Of a stretch of DNA of 22,838 nucleotides, positions 21,607 through 22,838 are shown piece after piece; the first letter of the stretch is position 1, and the number at the start of each line of letters is the position of its first letter. This DNA comes from a virus. A program made the translations under genes and the position numbers. Below the pieces are notes generated by a model, which was given only the letters and a program-made list of their open reading frames with translations, did not search any database and was not told the origin of the DNA. The stretch spans positions 1 to 22,838 of IMG/VR virus record IMGVR_UViG_3300010149_004609, one strand, 5' to 3'.

Positions 21607-22776
21607 ATGGCGAAAAAAGCAACACTACCAAAAAGCGTAAAACAAAGACTGCAACCTTTCATTGACAAGGGCGTTCAAAACGGGATATTCAAAGATGAAC
21701 AACCCGTCGCTCTAAAGTTTAAGAAAAAAGCACAGGAACTAAAAGATTCAATTGCTGACTTAGGCGGAATCAAGACTGCAAGCGCACAGAGATTTGTAGC
21801 GAATTGTATTATGTCCGACCTCTCATCAATGCTAAGGCAAAAATCCTATGTGGCTCACTTAGATATTTGGTCTTGTGAATCCAGAATACTAAGAAATGGC
21901 CGTGCTATGGCTAATGTATTTGGCTCTGTTGTAATTGAAGATGGAGATAGCACTATGTCACCGGCTCTTTTCAAGATGGGTCTATGGGATGAAGACGCTT
22001 CTTTGGCTGACGACATTGTTCAAAATGGAACATACAGTGCGCCAGTTTCATGTCGAAACCTTGACCTTGATATTCTTGACCTACGCCCTCTATCGGGTAT
22101 GACAGTATTTGTTGAGGAAGAGTTTGATGGTCATGGTGACAAGGTTCAACTACTCCGTGATACTTACGATGTAACACCTATTGCTGAATTGGAAAATGAT
22201 ATATCCAGAAATAGAAATGACTACCGCATGGTGGAAGCAACCGTTTCTTATTCGGGTGTTCAACAGTCTAAAACAGGTAATACATTTGGTAAAATGTTGC
22301 TGAAAGACGAATCAACAATGACTATTGAAGCAATTGAGTCCGGTGAAAACCTATTACTCAATGCTCTTTGTTCATCTTCAACTGCTAATGCTTTTGGTAA
22401 ATACTCCGAAGTATTGGCACTGATAACAACTTCAATGTCCGACCAATACGGGTTATCGGCTACAATAGAATGTGCAGTTGGAATTATTACAATCGCACCA
22501 CCAAAACCTGAAACACCAAACACAGGTGACGATTCGGGCGACGATGCTTCTTCATACTTCAACAATGACACTGTTGAAACTATTGACCTTGACGACGACG
22601 ACGATGACGACTCGGAAGAGGAAGTCAAGGAAGAAGTCAAGGAAGAAGTCAAGGAAGAACCTACTCAAGCGTCTAAGCCAAAAGGTACTACTGATGCCTC
22701 CAAGAAGCCGGAAGCGAAAGCCGATGGTGAATGGACTACTGGCGACGATGACGACTGGGATGACGACTGGGATTGA
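21607..22776 (+). CDS. SSB-like DNA-binding protein with acidic tail
   Basis: 389 aa. Residues 1-300 alternate helices and strands; the segment YRMVEATVSYSGVQQSKTGN with FGKMLLKDESTMTIEAIESG and the following strands (about 198-295) look like an OB fold. From about 305 the chain is very acidic and disordered, ending DDDDWDDDWD: an acidic tail with aromatic residues at the end, as in many SSBs (T7 gp2.5, T4 gp32, bacterial SSB), where it recruits partner proteins and blocks non-specific binding. The neighbouring ATPase fits a replication unit. The acidic tail includes three perfect 12-bp repeats (KEEV units). SSB is an inference; a different acidic-tailed DNA-binding protein is possible. The gene is closed by a clear terminator. 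Confidence 0.55.
   Translation: MAKKATLPKSVKQRLQPFIDKGVQNGIFKDEQPVALKFKKKAQELKDSIADLGGIKTASAQRFVANCIMSDLSSMLRQKSYVAHLDIWSCESRILRNGRAMANVFGSVVIEDGDSTMSPALFKMGLWDEDASLADDIVQNGTYSAPVSCRNLDLDILDLRPLSGMTVFVEEEFDGHGDKVQLLRDTYDVTPIAELENDISRNRNDYRMVEATVSYSGVQQSKTGNTFGKMLLKDESTMTIEAIESGENLLLNALCSSSTANAFGKYSEVLALITTSMSDQYGLSATIECAVGIITIAPPKPETPNTGDDSGDDASSYFNNDTVETIDLDDDDDDDSEEEVKEEVKEEVKEEPTQASKPKGTTDASKKPEAKADGEWTTGDDDDWDDDWD
22621..22656 (+). repeat. Three 12-bp tandem repeats in the acidic tail
   Basis: GAAGTCAAGGAA occurs three times in a row, encoding the EVKE units of the charged linker before the terminal acidic residues. Copy number can change without a frameshift. Confidence 0.85.
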
Positions 22777-22803
22777 TGAACCAGTTATCGGGCGTTGGTA
22801 GTT

Positions 22804-22836
22804 GCCTTCATCAAGGCGGGTATTTTTGTTTCTTTT
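22804..22836 (+). terminator. Hairpin plus T-rich terminator
   Basis: GCCTT-CATC-AAGGC (22804-22817) followed by GGG and T-rich sequence (five T, then TTT and TTTT) to the window end. It follows the SSB-like stop by 27 bp and fits the end of the ATPase-SSB unit. Confidence 0.65.
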
Positions 22837-22838
22837 GC

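Noticed and set aside
22472-22801. 109-codon + strand ORF overlapping the SSB-like gene
   Set aside because: An out-of-frame shadow of the repetitive acidic tail (poly Thr/Met/Lys-Ser product), without SD or promoter.
1-22838. CRISPR array, insertion sequence or integrase
   Set aside because: No regularly spaced repeats, no terminal inverted repeats with a transposase, and no tyrosine or serine recombinase motif were found.

Overview
The window reads as part of a head-tailed (HK97-fold) virus, or provirus, of an archaeon. Every supported gene is on the + strand. The viral call rests on a capsid-protein end, a gp6-like connector, a neck/tail-completion-like protein, a tail-hub-like protein and very large virion-surface proteins. 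The archaeal call rests on promoters: TATA boxes of the form TTATATAGG or TTAAATAGG recur, and most lie 28-30 nt from first base to start codon, as expected for leaderless archaeal mRNAs. Genes inside operons instead use Shine-Dalgarno sequences (AAGGAGG, AGGAGG) or overlapping stop/start codons. The AT-rich composition, virion-surface proteins and mixed leaderless/SD usage would fit a mesophilic, perhaps marine, archaeon. The host cannot be fixed from this sequence. No terminase, portal, tape measure, DNA polymerase or integrase is in the window.

Layout. 1-2403 is the head/neck end: C-terminus of a probable major capsid protein, connector, neck protein, a Lys/Glu-rich protein with a DUF4214-like end, an HNH nuclease and a 44-aa Cys protein. 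At 2404-2547 two promoters lie about 110 bp apart; the second fits the next gene as leaderless, while the first appears to drive an ~80-nt structured RNA. 2548-6587 holds two small proteins, a LamG-like virion protein, a small protein, a GT4-type glycosyltransferase and a Cys-rich protein. 6612-13112 is one 2166-codon gene for a giant, probably virion-surface protein with propeller-like repeats near its end. 13207-16989 has a small protein, an XPD/DinG-like Fe-S helicase, and a chain of short overlapping genes including a 24-aa microprotein, a conserved phage family (MNIFY...), a membrane coiled-coil protein and a 42-aa zinc ribbon. 17022-19091 holds a small protein and a tail-hub-like protein. 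19092-19572 is the only long gene-free stretch: a strong promoter, a GC-rich ~190-nt RNA ending in a U-run, a degenerate cloverleaf-like fold, a perfect G/C hairpin, a CA tract and a palindrome. It is followed by an AAA+ (MCM/primase-helicase-like) ATPase and an SSB-like protein with an acidic tail, closed by a hairpin/T-rich terminator.

Possible new biology centres on the two promoter-driven noncoding RNAs (2434-2513 and 19133-19323). They share two short sequence blocks in the same order and match no RNA family I can name with confidence. The gene-free stretch beside the ATPase and SSB is also the best origin candidate. A secondary theme is the promoter system: several strong promoters carry a second ATAGG-type element about 17 bp upstream of the TATA box, and some of these elements sit inside the end of the preceding gene.
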